Part shown: piece by piece, positions 32,965 to 44,229 of the stretch
How the letters are laid out: each line of letters starts with the position of its first letter
Position numbering within the stretch: position 1 is the first letter of the stretch
NCBI GenBank assembly: GCA_027563935.2
Contig: JANVAS020000203.1
Span: 2,976,001 to 3,040,000 of the forward strand
Source of the DNA: Costus lasius
Lineage: Eukaryota > Streptophyta > Magnoliopsida > Zingiberales > Costaceae
Reading direction: 5' to 3'
Length of the DNA stretch: 64,000 bases
The notes under the pieces: model-generated
What the model was told of the DNA's origin: nothing
The model's database searches: none
What the model saw: the letters and a program-made list of their open reading frames with translations, nothing else
Translations under genes and position numbers: made by a program

Positions 32965-33624
32965 TGTTGGGAAACCCCGGGGATATTTTACAATTTTTCA
33001 GAGGTTTATGGACACAAATACATTGTGCAGCAGAAGAATATCCCAGAAACAGGCCAGTCCCAAAAACCCAGTGAAGATCCTCAAGCGAGAGAGTTGACAC
33101 GATGTGATAGAAATTACCTTAATGCAAGGTGAGGCCGATGTGAACGTAGGTGCCCAAGTGTGCGCCCTCTGCAGTCTCACACACACGGTTTGCTCAAGTC
33201 CTCTTCTTCCACGCCCGGTGCTAGCCTCGGGAAGAAGATCCAAGCCTTGGAGAGATCACCACTTCACTTGCGCTACCTTCTAGAGAAGTTGCGCCAAGGA
33301 GGAAGAGGAGTGACGAGAAGACGCCAAGCTCCAAAGCTCCAAGCGCCAAAAGGAAAGGAGGAAGGATGCTTGCAGCTAGGGTATGGAAGGTGTTCACCCA
33401 AGCCTTCTTTGTTCTCGCCCCCAAGAGCTAGAACTTGCCTCCTCTCTTGATCATGACTCCAATGAATAAGTATCTTGAGAGGGGCGGCTTGGGGTGTTAT
33501 TTATAGGGCAAGGGGCGGCTTAATGTGTGGCCACCATTCAAATTGAATGTGCGGCTAGGAGAGATTTTAGGGAGTTAAGTCCTAGTCCAATTAGGACTTA
33601 ATTTGGGCGGTTAGATCATGTCCT
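32965..33624 (-). repeat. Type B LTR, minus strand, first segment (interrupted by E3)
   Basis: On plus it begins TGTTGGGAAACCCC, the reverse complement of the type B LTR end. It runs to the E3 insertion (duplication gtcct, 33620-33624) and resumes at 42762. The junction with the preceding plus LTR makes a head-to-head inverted repeat. Confidence 0.85.
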
Positions 33625-35345
33625 TGTTGGGGTATGCCCTTAAGGCTAATGTTTGAGGCCTTGGGATTGTATAAGTATCATGTAATAAACTCTTAAGTTT
33701 ATAATAAGGCATGGTTGTTATTCAGGTTGTTACCTTGTCTGCTGTAATAAGTGTACTTCTGAATAATGTCTCAAAGCTGTTCAGCTAGGCTGACAGGCTA
33801 TAAGTCCTTAGTCGAGATATCTTGGTGAACATGAGACAGCCTTGATATGATGGAGACTAATATGAGTGCTAATCTTATAGGATGCTTCGAGCATGGAATA
33901 AGATGTAGACTCATGGGTACATTGGATGTACTGGACAGACCCTACTGGGATATTGCATTGCTTGTCACAATGTGAATGATCCCTGTAAGCAGCAAGTGGC
34001 ACATGTCCTTTGACTTGAGATCACTTGTGTTTCTAAATGATGATTGTCATTGTTTTGAGGTAGTTCAATATCATTTGAAATATAATGATTATAGACTATC
34101 TTGGATGGTGAGCTTGAATCAGGTTAGGGCACTAGTGATAGATAAAGGATTGCCGTCTCCTTGTTTAAGGAGTGTGATGTTCTAAAGGCCCCCCTATATG
34201 AGATGATTGAGGTAGTGTATGGCCATACCCAGATGACTATGTGCATCTGATCTAATCATGCTCATCGTATTGGAGTTACAAGCTTGACATGCTTGTCCAA
34301 TAAGAACATCCAGTGGCAAAGGACATATGTGTGCCTTGTGAGTTTTGATTCACACTTGTGTCATGGTTTGGGTGTAGTCTTGGAAGACTATTTCCTTTAT
34401 ATCGGGAGACAGTGATGTGTTGCTAGATACCCCTCACTGATCGTGATAACGTAAGTTGTCGTTACCGACATTTAAAGGAAACCCTTAGGGTCGCACAATT
34501 TGATGATATGGCTTTCTTGAGTCAGATCGTGTGGACTGAATTGTATGGGTTCAGTTTAAAGGGGTTTAATCTCTGATTGCAAGTGAGATCTAGCCTGATC
34601 ATGTTTGATTGATTAGGGCTTTAGATCGGTAAGCTTCGATCGAGAGAGATGATGCTAGATCGGTGAGATCAGGAGCATCAGGAGATGAACGGCTAGATCA
34701 TGAGCCATTTGGTTCATAGAGGGTCTAGACCATGCCTTGGCTTGGCTTGGTTTGAGTTTGGTCTTTGGGCCAAATCGAATTGAACCAAAGCATGAACCGG
34801 TTCACTAGGTGAACGCATGGTTCATCAAGAGGGGCGTTTTGGCGTTGGAGAGTGGCTTCATGACTTTCCATTTTGGGAAGTCATGTAACGTCATTTGTCT
34901 TGATGTCGCCGAAGTGCATTTGCTCTCTTGTCTTTGCGTTTTGTTTTTGGGGAAAAGAGAGCTTGCTTGCCATCTCGTGTGGAAGGAAGTGGACGACAAG
35001 AACAAGCGCTCGGCCAAGGAAACTTCTCCATCATCCTAACATTCGATCAAGGACACCTTGCGCATCCTTGCTAGCACAAGGAGATCCAAGGAGAAGCCAT
35101 CTTCTCTTGTGTGTGATTATCTTCGGAGAAGGGGCACTTGCGCCTTTGCTTCCAAAGCTCCATCTAAACCGAGATGGCTATGGTATGAGTCTCAACTTCA
35201 CCAAGTTGAACATATGTTTATGCTAAGATTCTTGAAAACCTTTTGCTTCCGCTTGCAATGGTGATGCGCCACCCCTTTAAGGTTTTCGCCCCCCTCTTGA
35301 AAGGGATTTTGTTTACTTGCGCTCCCCCATGAAGGGGACACTTCA
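33625..35345 (+). repeat. 5' LTR of E3
   Basis: TGTTGGGG start, CTTCA end. Its last third has its own version of the type A hairpin, CATGACTTTCC-ATTTT-GGGAAGTCATG, at 34859-34885. Confidence 0.96.
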
Positions 35346-35347
35346 AT

Positions 35348-35359
35348 TGGTATCAGAGC
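35348..35359 (+). other. Primer binding site of E3 (initiator tRNA-Met)
   Basis: TGGTATCAGAGC two bases after the LTR. Confidence 0.95.
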
Positions 35360-37135
35360 GCCGGTTGAAGCATAATCATATGATTGCTTGATATACTATG
35401 TGATCCATGTTTGCGCATCTACATGTATGTTGATCTTGTTTGACATATGTTATCTCTTCATGCGAGTATGCTAGATAATAGTATGTTTATATTTGCGCAT
35501 GTATGAGAGTTATGTTGATTGGCGCATATATGTTGGTTGCGGTTATACCATGTTGTTGTTGTTTTTCTAAAACCTAAATGACATGCGCGCCCAACTAGAT
35601 CTAAGAAGTACCTATTGTAAACCCTTAGATGGGTTGATGGGGTTGAAAGCTTCATCTAGAATGGATCAAACTAGTCTGATCAGACCATCTGACAGCCTAG
35701 ATGGGTTGACCAGATAGCACCTGTGCGCAAGCACGAGGTGGCTATAGGTCGACTGCATCCAAGGCGTGTAGCGAGGTCTGATTGAGACAACTTCTGAACA
35801 CACTTGAGTTAGGCCCGGGGTCACACCCGCTTGCCAAAACTCATGAGGGTGGTTCAGCCCTTGGCGCATGCATGGTTGACCATCAGGTCAACTCGGGTCA
35901 GTTAGGACTCGGTGCATGCAAGGGAAAAGGATCTATCTAGATGGATGAGTGGATCCCTATCAATGGACCATTGTAAGGTTGTAGGGCACATAAGGAAATT
36001 AAAAGTGATGCCTATGGGGTTTTCAAAATTTTAATTTCTTGATTGGATCACATGATGATTGAAACCATATGCTTGTTTATTTACTCTTATGTGGGTTGCC
36101 CTATTGTGTGCTGTGCTGGGGCCTGTGAGCCTGGATTTAAAATTGTAAATTAATTTGTGATCTGCGAATCACATTGTACTTAATTTATAATGTATTGTTG
36201 ACCTGCGAGTCAACCTTGTCTAGATAGATCAAAAATGTATTTTGATTAGACAAGAGCACAAAGGCACACATCCAAGAGGAGCATTCACCTGGTGGTGCAC
36301 CTGAGGTGCTCTTGGCGCTAGAGCCCTAGGTTGGACCAGATGTGAGGCCAAGGAGCTCAAGTGAAGACTTAAGTAAAATTAAGGTCTTACTAGGGTTCAT
36401 GGGCTTTTACCACATAAGATCATGCTTTCTACTTATTGCTAATAATTAGAATTGCATGTTTAAGTTTATCTTCTGCTATAGCCATAGGACATGCCTGATA
36501 GTAAGAAGATAAAAGACCGTTAAAATCCAACGCTAATATATCAAGCTCGTAAGCCTTCTGACGCGAAACCTCACCGTTCTGACTATCGTTGGAGCCGTGT
36601 TGAACCCACTCAGTGGGCACGTCCATCTATCTTCAGACGGTGCTGGATTACACCTGCGTGTTACAGAGCAGGGATTTATCCCTTCTCGTTGCTCAGCATA
36701 GCACGTGGTGGTCCAGGGAGTAGGTCAGGTCAGCTTGACCATGTAGACTACATATGTGGCGCATATGGTAGCACATGGAGGCAGCCATCTCTGGGATCAG
36801 AGACTGTGTTGTACCAACTCAGTTGGCACAGTCTGCTGGATTGCCAAGATGAAGGGGAATCGCACGGGTTGGGCGATTGGCTGGGACAGCCTACCAGAAA
36901 TTAGTGCTTGTCATCTCTGTGCATCTTATCTCGCTTGAGCGGGACGCGGAGACCAAGTATGAAATCTGGATCCCATCTCACTAAAAGAGTGTTACTCTTT
37001 CGGACTGTTTACTGGATTTTTCAGTCAGACAAAATAGTGAGAAAAGAATCTTTCTTAAGTCCTGGATTGATTCTGAAACATTGATACTGACCTTGCTGTT
37101 CTTGCCTGTTGTAGATTCCTGCAGCAACGAACACC
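35360..37135 (+). other. 5' leader of E3
   Basis: Carries the three stem-loops (36605-36617, 36814-36826, 36929-36944) and TTGTAG before the gag start. Unlike E1, E2 and E4 it lacks the T-arm-like insert: near 36270 a single AGGAGCAT stands where the others have two AGGCGCAT copies with about 50 bases between. Confidence 0.7.
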
Positions 37136-40100
37136 ATGAGCTTCAATGTGCGATCCCTACTGGAAAGGGAGAAGTTTGCTGGGCCGAACTTCTCTGACTG
37201 GTTCGGACACCTTAAGATTGTTCTTAAGGTAGAGAGGAAACTGTATGTCCTCGAGACGGCGATACCGCCGCAGCCCGCTCCGAACGCCGCAAGGGCAGTT
37301 CGGGATGCCTACGAAAAGCACGTCAATGATAGCATTGATGTCGCTTGCCTGATGCTAGCGTCTATGACGCCACCGCTGCAGCGTCAGCATGAGGATATGT
37401 CGGCTATAGAAATTATAGCGAACCTCAAAATGCTGTATGCTGCACAGGCGAGGACTGAGCGCTATAATCTGACGAAGCTCTTCTTTCAGAGCAAACTGGC
37501 TGAGGGGAGCCCAGTGGGAGCTCATGTGCTCAAGATGATTGGGCACAAGGAGGCTCTAGAGAAACTGGGGCATACCGTCAACCAGGAGCTTGCTGTGGAC
37601 ATTATTCTACAGTCTCTTCCGCCTTCTTTCGATGCGTTCATCATTAATTTTAATATGAACAAAATCGATTGTACGCCGGCAGAGCTGCTGAATATGCTCT
37701 TGACAACTGAGGAAACTCTGAAGGGTAAGCCTTCAACCTCTGTCTTAATGATTCCTTCAAGGAACAAGAAGAAGGGGAAGAAGGGCAAGACCCCTGTCAA
37801 GAATTACAGCAAGGCCCTGAAACAGAAGGTGAAGCGGTCGAAGGACAACAGGTGTTTCCACTGTGGCCAGCTGGGTCACTGGAAAAAGGACTGTAAAGCG
37901 CTCCAAGGAGATAAGAGGGGAAGCATCGCTTCTGGCTCAGGTATATATGTGACTGAGGTCATGTTATCTTCTTCTACCATTTCATGGGTGTTGGACACCG
38001 CATGTGGAGTTCACATTTGTTCAAATGTGCAGGAACTCAAGAGAAGAAGGCAGGTGGGACAGCATGAGGTAGACCTACGAGTAGGAAACGGGGCACGGGT
38101 TGCTGCTGTTGCTGTAGGAGACTATTTCATTACTTTACCATCTGGCATTGTATTAGAATTGAACAATTGTTATTTTGTACCAAGTATCACCAAGAATATT
38201 ATCTCCATTCCTGCTCTAGTCAGGAAAGGATTTGCCTTTGAATGCAAGATTTCAAAGTGTGTTTTAACTTTTGATAATATTGTGTATGCGACTGGTTCAA
38301 TTAACAATGGGTTATACATGTTGGACATGGAAAATTCGATACAAAACATTGATAATAAGAAAGCCAAGTATGCTGATGACAGCACCTTGCTATGGCATAG
38401 TCGTTTAGGCCATATAAACGAGAAGCGCATTAAGCGGTTGCATGATCATGGACTGCTGGGATCATTCTCCTATGAGGAGATTGATACATGCAAAGCTTGT
38501 TTGATGGGTAAAATGATGAAGTCTCCTTTTCTTCACAAAGGGCAAAGGACTTCAGGTTTACTGGACCTTATACACAGTGATGTGTGTGGGCCATTTAGTA
38601 AACATGCCAGAGGTGGCTATCAGTACTTCATTACCTTTACTGATGATTTCAGTAGGTATGGGTATGTCTATTTAATGAGACATAAAAGTGAATCTTTTGA
38701 CAAGTTCAAAGAGTTCAAAAATGAAGTACAAAATCAGCTAGGCCGAAATATCAAGGCACTTCGTTCTGATCGAGGTGGTGAATACCTGAGTCATGCGTTT
38801 ACTGACTATCTGAAGGAGTGTGGGATTATCTCACAGCTCACTCCGCCAGGAACACCGCAGTGGAATGGTGTGTCCGAGAGGAGAAATAGAACGTTACTTG
38901 ATATGGTTCGTTCTATGATGAGTCAGGCTACTCTTCCATATTCCTTTTGGGGTTTTGCACTGGAAACAGCTGCAAAGGTACTAAACCGAGTGCCATCCAA
39001 GGCAGTTTCAAAGACGCCATATGAGTTATGGTATGGGAAACAGCCTAGCTTGACATTTATCAGGATCTGGGGTTGCGAGGCTTATGTCAAAAAGCTCGCC
39101 TCTGGGAAACTGGAAAGCAGATCTGAGAAATGTATCTTTGTCGGTTACCCTAAGGAAACTAAGGGTTATTATTTCTACGATCCCAAAGAGAACAAGGTTT
39201 TTGTTGCTCGGACGGCCATATTTCTTGAGAAGGAGTTTCTTCTGCAAGAGGCCAGTGGGAGAGAAATAAAGCTGGATGAGATTCCAGAGGAAGGACAAAG
39301 TAGTCAAGCAGAGTTGGATGAGCCTGAGCCGGTAGATCAGGTTATTGAACAACCTGAGGCTCAGATATCACGGGAACCGCGAAGATCGGGTAGGATCCGT
39401 CGACAGCCTGAGCGCTATGACGGAGTCTACATCATTGATAATGATGAACCCCTAACTTATGCGGATGCGGTCAGTGGACCGGAGTCAGCTAGATGGCTTG
39501 ATGCTATGCGAGCCGAGATGGACTCCATGTCAGATAACCAAGTCTGGGATTTGGTTGATCCGCCTCCGGGAGTAATCCCTATAGGCTGTAAATGGATCTT
39601 CAAGAAGAAGATTGACATGGATGGTAACGTGGTTACCTATAAAGGCAGACTAGTTGCGAAAGGTTTCAAACAAATCTACGGGATAGATTATGATGAAACT
39701 TTCTCTCCTGTAGCCATGTTTAAGTCTATTCGGATTCTTTTCGCGATAGCAGCATATTACGACTATGAGATCTGGCAGATGGATGTGAAAACAGCTTTCC
39801 TTAATGGAAATCTGGATGAGGATGTGTATATGACACAACCTGAGGGTTTCACTAATCCAGCAGATCGTCATAAAATATGCAAGTTAAAGAAGTCCATTTA
39901 TGGACTTAAACAAGCATCAAGAAGCTGGAACATTCGTTTTGATGAATCAATCTCTGAGTTTGGTTTCATCAAGAACGAGGATGACCCGTGTGTATATAAG
40001 AGGTTTAGTGGGAGCGTGATTACATTCCTAATCCTCTACGTCGATGATATCTTGATCATTGGAAATGATATTCCTGAACTGCATGCTGTTAAAGCATGGT

Positions 40101-41020
40101 TAGGAAAATGTTTCCAGATGAAAGATTTGGGAGAAGCAGCCTATGTACTAGGTGTGAAGATCTACAGGGATAGATCTAAGAGGCTTCTCGGGCTGTGCCA
40201 GAGTACTTACATCGATAAGGTCCTGGAGAGATTCCATTTAGAGAATTCTAAACGTGGATATCTTCCAGTCAGACATGGTCTGAATCTTTCAAAGAGTCAG
40301 TGTCCACAAACACAGACTGAGAAAGATGAAATGGACAATACGCCTTATGCTTCGGCTATTGGGTCCATTATGTATGCGATGTTGTGTACTCGCCCAGACG
40401 TCGCTTACGGGTTAAGCGTGACCAGTCGATTCCAAAGTAATCCAGGTTTGGCGCACTGGATTGCGGTCAAGAACATCTTAAAATATCTGCGGAGGACCAA
40501 AGATATGTTCTTGATATATGGTGGTCAGGAAGAACTCAGTATAGAGGGATATACTGACGCTTCGTTCCAGTCGGACCAGGATGATTTCCGATCGCAATCA
40601 GGCTATGTTTTTAGCTTGAATGGTGGAGCAGTGGTGTGGAAGAGTTTCAAACAGTCTACTGTTGCTGATTCCACAACTGAAGCCGAGTATGTTGCAGCCT
40701 CGGAAGCATCCAAGGAGGCAGTGTGGATTCGTAAGTTCGTGAGAGAACTTGGTGTCGTTCCTTCGAGTGCTGATCCTTTGGTTATCTTCTGTGATAACAC
40801 TGGAGCAATCGCACAAGCAAAGGAACCACGGTCGCACCAGAAGTCCAAGCACATACAGAGACGGTTTCACTTGATCCGGGAGATCATTGATCGAGGCGAG
40901 ATCAAGATTTGCAAGGTTCATACAGATGACAATCTGGCAGACCCGCTTACCAAGCCTCTGGCGCAGCAGAAGCATGAGAAGCACTGTAATAATATGGGTT
41001 TGAGATTTCTCAACCATTAG
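37136..41020 (+). CDS. Ty1/Copia gag-pol polyprotein, E3 (1294 aa, intact)
   Basis: Uninterrupted frame. Gag starts MSFNVRSLLERE and has the CCHC knuckle CFHCGQLGHWKKDC; protease LDTACG; integrase HHCC and D482, D545, E581; RT with YVDD at 968-971; RNase H with YTD, TEAEY and CDN motifs and the usual LADPLTKPLAQQ end. It differs from E1 by scattered conservative changes, mostly in gag and the protease-integrase linker. With identical LTRs it is the best candidate in the window for a currently mobile, autonomous copy. Confidence 0.97.
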   Translation: MSFNVRSLLEREKFAGPNFSDWFGHLKIVLKVERKLYVLETAIPPQPAPNAARAVRDAYEKHVNDSIDVACLMLASMTPPLQRQHEDMSAIEIIANLKMLYAAQARTERYNLTKLFFQSKLAEGSPVGAHVLKMIGHKEALEKLGHTVNQELAVDIILQSLPPSFDAFIINFNMNKIDCTPAELLNMLLTTEETLKGKPSTSVLMIPSRNKKKGKKGKTPVKNYSKALKQKVKRSKDNRCFHCGQLGHWKKDCKALQGDKRGSIASGSGIYVTEVMLSSSTISWVLDTACGVHICSNVQELKRRRQVGQHEVDLRVGNGARVAAVAVGDYFITLPSGIVLELNNCYFVPSITKNIISIPALVRKGFAFECKISKCVLTFDNIVYATGSINNGLYMLDMENSIQNIDNKKAKYADDSTLLWHSRLGHINEKRIKRLHDHGLLGSFSYEEIDTCKACLMGKMMKSPFLHKGQRTSGLLDLIHSDVCGPFSKHARGGYQYFITFTDDFSRYGYVYLMRHKSESFDKFKEFKNEVQNQLGRNIKALRSDRGGEYLSHAFTDYLKECGIISQLTPPGTPQWNGVSERRNRTLLDMVRSMMSQATLPYSFWGFALETAAKVLNRVPSKAVSKTPYELWYGKQPSLTFIRIWGCEAYVKKLASGKLESRSEKCIFVGYPKETKGYYFYDPKENKVFVARTAIFLEKEFLLQEASGREIKLDEIPEEGQSSQAELDEPEPVDQVIEQPEAQISREPRRSGRIRRQPERYDGVYIIDNDEPLTYADAVSGPESARWLDAMRAEMDSMSDNQVWDLVDPPPGVIPIGCKWIFKKKIDMDGNVVTYKGRLVAKGFKQIYGIDYDETFSPVAMFKSIRILFAIAAYYDYEIWQMDVKTAFLNGNLDEDVYMTQPEGFTNPADRHKICKLKKSIYGLKQASRSWNIRFDESISEFGFIKNEDDPCVYKRFSGSVITFLILYVDDILIIGNDIPELHAVKAWLGKCFQMKDLGEAAYVLGVKIYRDRSKRLLGLCQSTYIDKVLERFHLENSKRGYLPVRHGLNLSKSQCPQTQTEKDEMDNTPYASAIGSIMYAMLCTRPDVAYGLSVTSRFQSNPGLAHWIAVKNILKYLRRTKDMFLIYGGQEELSIEGYTDASFQSDQDDFRSQSGYVFSLNGGAVVWKSFKQSTVADSTTEAEYVAASEASKEAVWIRKFVRELGVVPSSADPLVIFCDNTGAIAQAKEPRSHQKSKHIQRRFHLIREIIDRGEIKICKVHTDDNLADPLTKPLAQQKHEKHCNNMGLRFLNH

Positions 41021-41029
41021 ATTAAGTGC

Positions 41030-41040
41030 AAGTGGGAGAT
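41030..41040 (+). other. Polypurine tract of E3
   Basis: AAGTGGGAGAT immediately before the 3' LTR. Confidence 0.9.
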
Positions 41041-42761
41041 TGTTGGGGTATGCCCTTAAGGCTAATGTTTGAGGCCTTGGGATTGTATAAGTATCATGTA
41101 ATAAACTCTTAAGTTTATAATAAGGCATGGTTGTTATTCAGGTTGTTACCTTGTCTGCTGTAATAAGTGTACTTCTGAATAATGTCTCAAAGCTGTTCAG
41201 CTAGGCTGACAGGCTATAAGTCCTTAGTCGAGATATCTTGGTGAACATGAGACAGCCTTGATATGATGGAGACTAATATGAGTGCTAATCTTATAGGATG
41301 CTTCGAGCATGGAATAAGATGTAGACTCATGGGTACATTGGATGTACTGGACAGACCCTACTGGGATATTGCATTGCTTGTCACAATGTGAATGATCCCT
41401 GTAAGCAGCAAGTGGCACATGTCCTTTGACTTGAGATCACTTGTGTTTCTAAATGATGATTGTCATTGTTTTGAGGTAGTTCAATATCATTTGAAATATA
41501 ATGATTATAGACTATCTTGGATGGTGAGCTTGAATCAGGTTAGGGCACTAGTGATAGATAAAGGATTGCCGTCTCCTTGTTTAAGGAGTGTGATGTTCTA
41601 AAGGCCCCCCTATATGAGATGATTGAGGTAGTGTATGGCCATACCCAGATGACTATGTGCATCTGATCTAATCATGCTCATCGTATTGGAGTTACAAGCT
41701 TGACATGCTTGTCCAATAAGAACATCCAGTGGCAAAGGACATATGTGTGCCTTGTGAGTTTTGATTCACACTTGTGTCATGGTTTGGGTGTAGTCTTGGA
41801 AGACTATTTCCTTTATATCGGGAGACAGTGATGTGTTGCTAGATACCCCTCACTGATCGTGATAACGTAAGTTGTCGTTACCGACATTTAAAGGAAACCC
41901 TTAGGGTCGCACAATTTGATGATATGGCTTTCTTGAGTCAGATCGTGTGGACTGAATTGTATGGGTTCAGTTTAAAGGGGTTTAATCTCTGATTGCAAGT
42001 GAGATCTAGCCTGATCATGTTTGATTGATTAGGGCTTTAGATCGGTAAGCTTCGATCGAGAGAGATGATGCTAGATCGGTGAGATCAGGAGCATCAGGAG
42101 ATGAACGGCTAGATCATGAGCCATTTGGTTCATAGAGGGTCTAGACCATGCCTTGGCTTGGCTTGGTTTGAGTTTGGTCTTTGGGCCAAATCGAATTGAA
42201 CCAAAGCATGAACCGGTTCACTAGGTGAACGCATGGTTCATCAAGAGGGGCGTTTTGGCGTTGGAGAGTGGCTTCATGACTTTCCATTTTGGGAAGTCAT
42301 GTAACGTCATTTGTCTTGATGTCGCCGAAGTGCATTTGCTCTCTTGTCTTTGCGTTTTGTTTTTGGGGAAAAGAGAGCTTGCTTGCCATCTCGTGTGGAA
42401 GGAAGTGGACGACAAGAACAAGCGCTCGGCCAAGGAAACTTCTCCATCATCCTAACATTCGATCAAGGACACCTTGCGCATCCTTGCTAGCACAAGGAGA
42501 TCCAAGGAGAAGCCATCTTCTCTTGTGTGTGATTATCTTCGGAGAAGGGGCACTTGCGCCTTTGCTTCCAAAGCTCCATCTAAACCGAGATGGCTATGGT
42601 ATGAGTCTCAACTTCACCAAGTTGAACATATGTTTATGCTAAGATTCTTGAAAACCTTTTGCTTCCGCTTGCAATGGTGATGCGCCACCCCTTTAAGGTT
42701 TTCGCCCCCCTCTTGAAAGGGATTTTGTTTACTTGCGCTCCCCCATGAAGGGGACACTTCA
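41041..42761 (+). repeat. 3' LTR of E3
   Basis: 1721 bp, apparently identical to the 5' LTR; followed by gtcct. Confidence 0.97.
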
Positions 42762-43085
42762 GTCCTAATCCAATTAGGACTCTCATGAACGGTTTGATCA
42801 TGTGGGCGGTTTGATCAAGTTTAATTCCTAATCTAATTAGGATTTGATCAAGCCCAAGTCCTAATCCAACTAGGACTTTCAATGGGCGGTTTGAACAAGT
42901 CCTAATCCAATTAGGATTTGATTAAGCCCAAGTCCTAATCCAACTAGGACTTTCAATGGGCGGTTTGAACAAGTCCTAATCCAATTAGGATTTGATTATT
43001 TATTTAATTAATTGAATCATAATCCAATTAGGACTCTAATAATTCAAATAAATCAGCCCATTAAACCTCATAAATTAGGACTCTA
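42762..43085. repeat. Array of TCCTAATCCAATTAGGA palindromes with a 74-bp tandem duplication
   Basis: Seven or eight near-palindromes spaced by short unique words (GGGCGGTTTGA, AAGCCCAAG). Two consecutive 74-bp units run 42841-42988, nearly identical to each other, and a third begins. Related arrays occur at 32265-32580 and 63745-63860, so the array belongs to this LTR subfamily; E5's LTR lacks it. Confidence 0.85.
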
Positions 43086-44229
43086 ATTAATTCAAATAAT
43101 TAGTCTCAAGATTAATTTCAAACCTCATGATGCATAGGCGCTAACCATAGTCTAACTAGGGTTAAGCACACGCCATGCACACGCCATCCCTTTTCTCCTC
43201 CTTAACCCCATTAAGCCCAACTTATCAATGGGCCCAGCCCAATGTCCATTATGCATGTTAACTAAGCCCACGGATCCAATCCAAATTTAACCCTAGGTCA
43301 AATTGGGCTAACCATGGTTAATATGCCGTAAATGGAAGTTGGCCCCAATAAATTTCTTTCATCTCATCAGGCCCATTGGCGCTGATGAAATCTCCAAAAT
43401 AGATCCGAGTTATCCAATAACTCGATCATAAGGCTTCCCGATCAATACGAGAACTCGAGTATCAAGGTGTGCGACCCTGTAGGTTCCTCTGACGTTGGCA
43501 GTGCTGACCTAAGGTCATCATAAGCAGTGAGTGGCACCTAGCAGTGCATCGCTGCTCCCCAAGTCATCGGAATGGATATCGACATCAACATCCCCATCAT
43601 CGAAATCAGGTACAGATGCATTATAGTCTCTTTGCTATACTGATATCCGATTGGACAAGCGTGTCACCACTTGTTTCTATCCAATCTCATGGCTATGACT
43701 AAATCAGGTCTAACCTGGGTATGGCCATACACTTTCAGTCACAGAACCATAGAGGAGCTCCATGGATATCATGCTTCCCTTAGGAAGGGGCAAATCCTAT
43801 GTCTGTGCATTGACCTTCTCATATGGGTCGTGACATGGCCAATGACAACCGTTATTACCTCCCAACTATGGCAAGGTGTTAGGTTGTATCAAAGCATATC
43901 CCTAACCACATAGAATGGCCAATGACCTCAAGTCAAGGGATCAATGCATCTCCTATCACATGTGAGGATAACTCGTGACACCAAGTCATTTCCTCATAGG
44001 GGTCGGTCCAGTATATCTACCACTGATATACCCATATGCCTGCGTTATCACCTCGTGCCTAACCAGCCCATATACCAGTCTTACAAGTACCATAGCTGTC
44101 CCATATCCACTAAGGTACATTGACTAGGGACGATAGTTTGAGCACAGATCCAATCTGTCTCCAGGGACATTATCATATAAGTACATGTTCGTAGATGTAA
44201 ACAAATAATGATAACAACAATGGCAGTAT
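42762..44229 (-). repeat. Type B LTR, minus strand, second segment, truncated by E5
   Basis: Continues the LTR of 32965-33624. It holds the palindrome array and then the conserved LTR body, and stops at GGCAGTAT, about 90 bases short of the TGTTGGTGTATATGCC start (as reverse complement), where E5 begins. The missing 90 bases are not found on the other side of E5. Confidence 0.82.

Larger units (their letters stand above)
33625..42761 (+). mobile_element. Complete Ty1/Copia element E3 (type A)
   Basis: LTRs of 1721 bp each (33625-35345, 41041-42761) in which I find no difference, and the duplication gtcct at 33620-33624 and 42762-42766. The polyprotein is intact and the PBS and PPT are canonical. 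Probably the youngest insertion in the window. It lies within the minus-strand type B LTR, beside a TCCTAATCCAATTAGGA palindrome. Confidence 0.97.

Noticed and set aside
32709..33450. Overlapping frames at the inverted type B junction as a small gene
   Set aside because: They follow the mirror-image LTR ends and appear on both strands; the equivalent E5 LTR frames differ.
42762..43085. CRISPR array
   Set aside because: The repeats are palindromic AT-rich words with repetitive, not unique, spacers, in a plant retrotransposon LTR.
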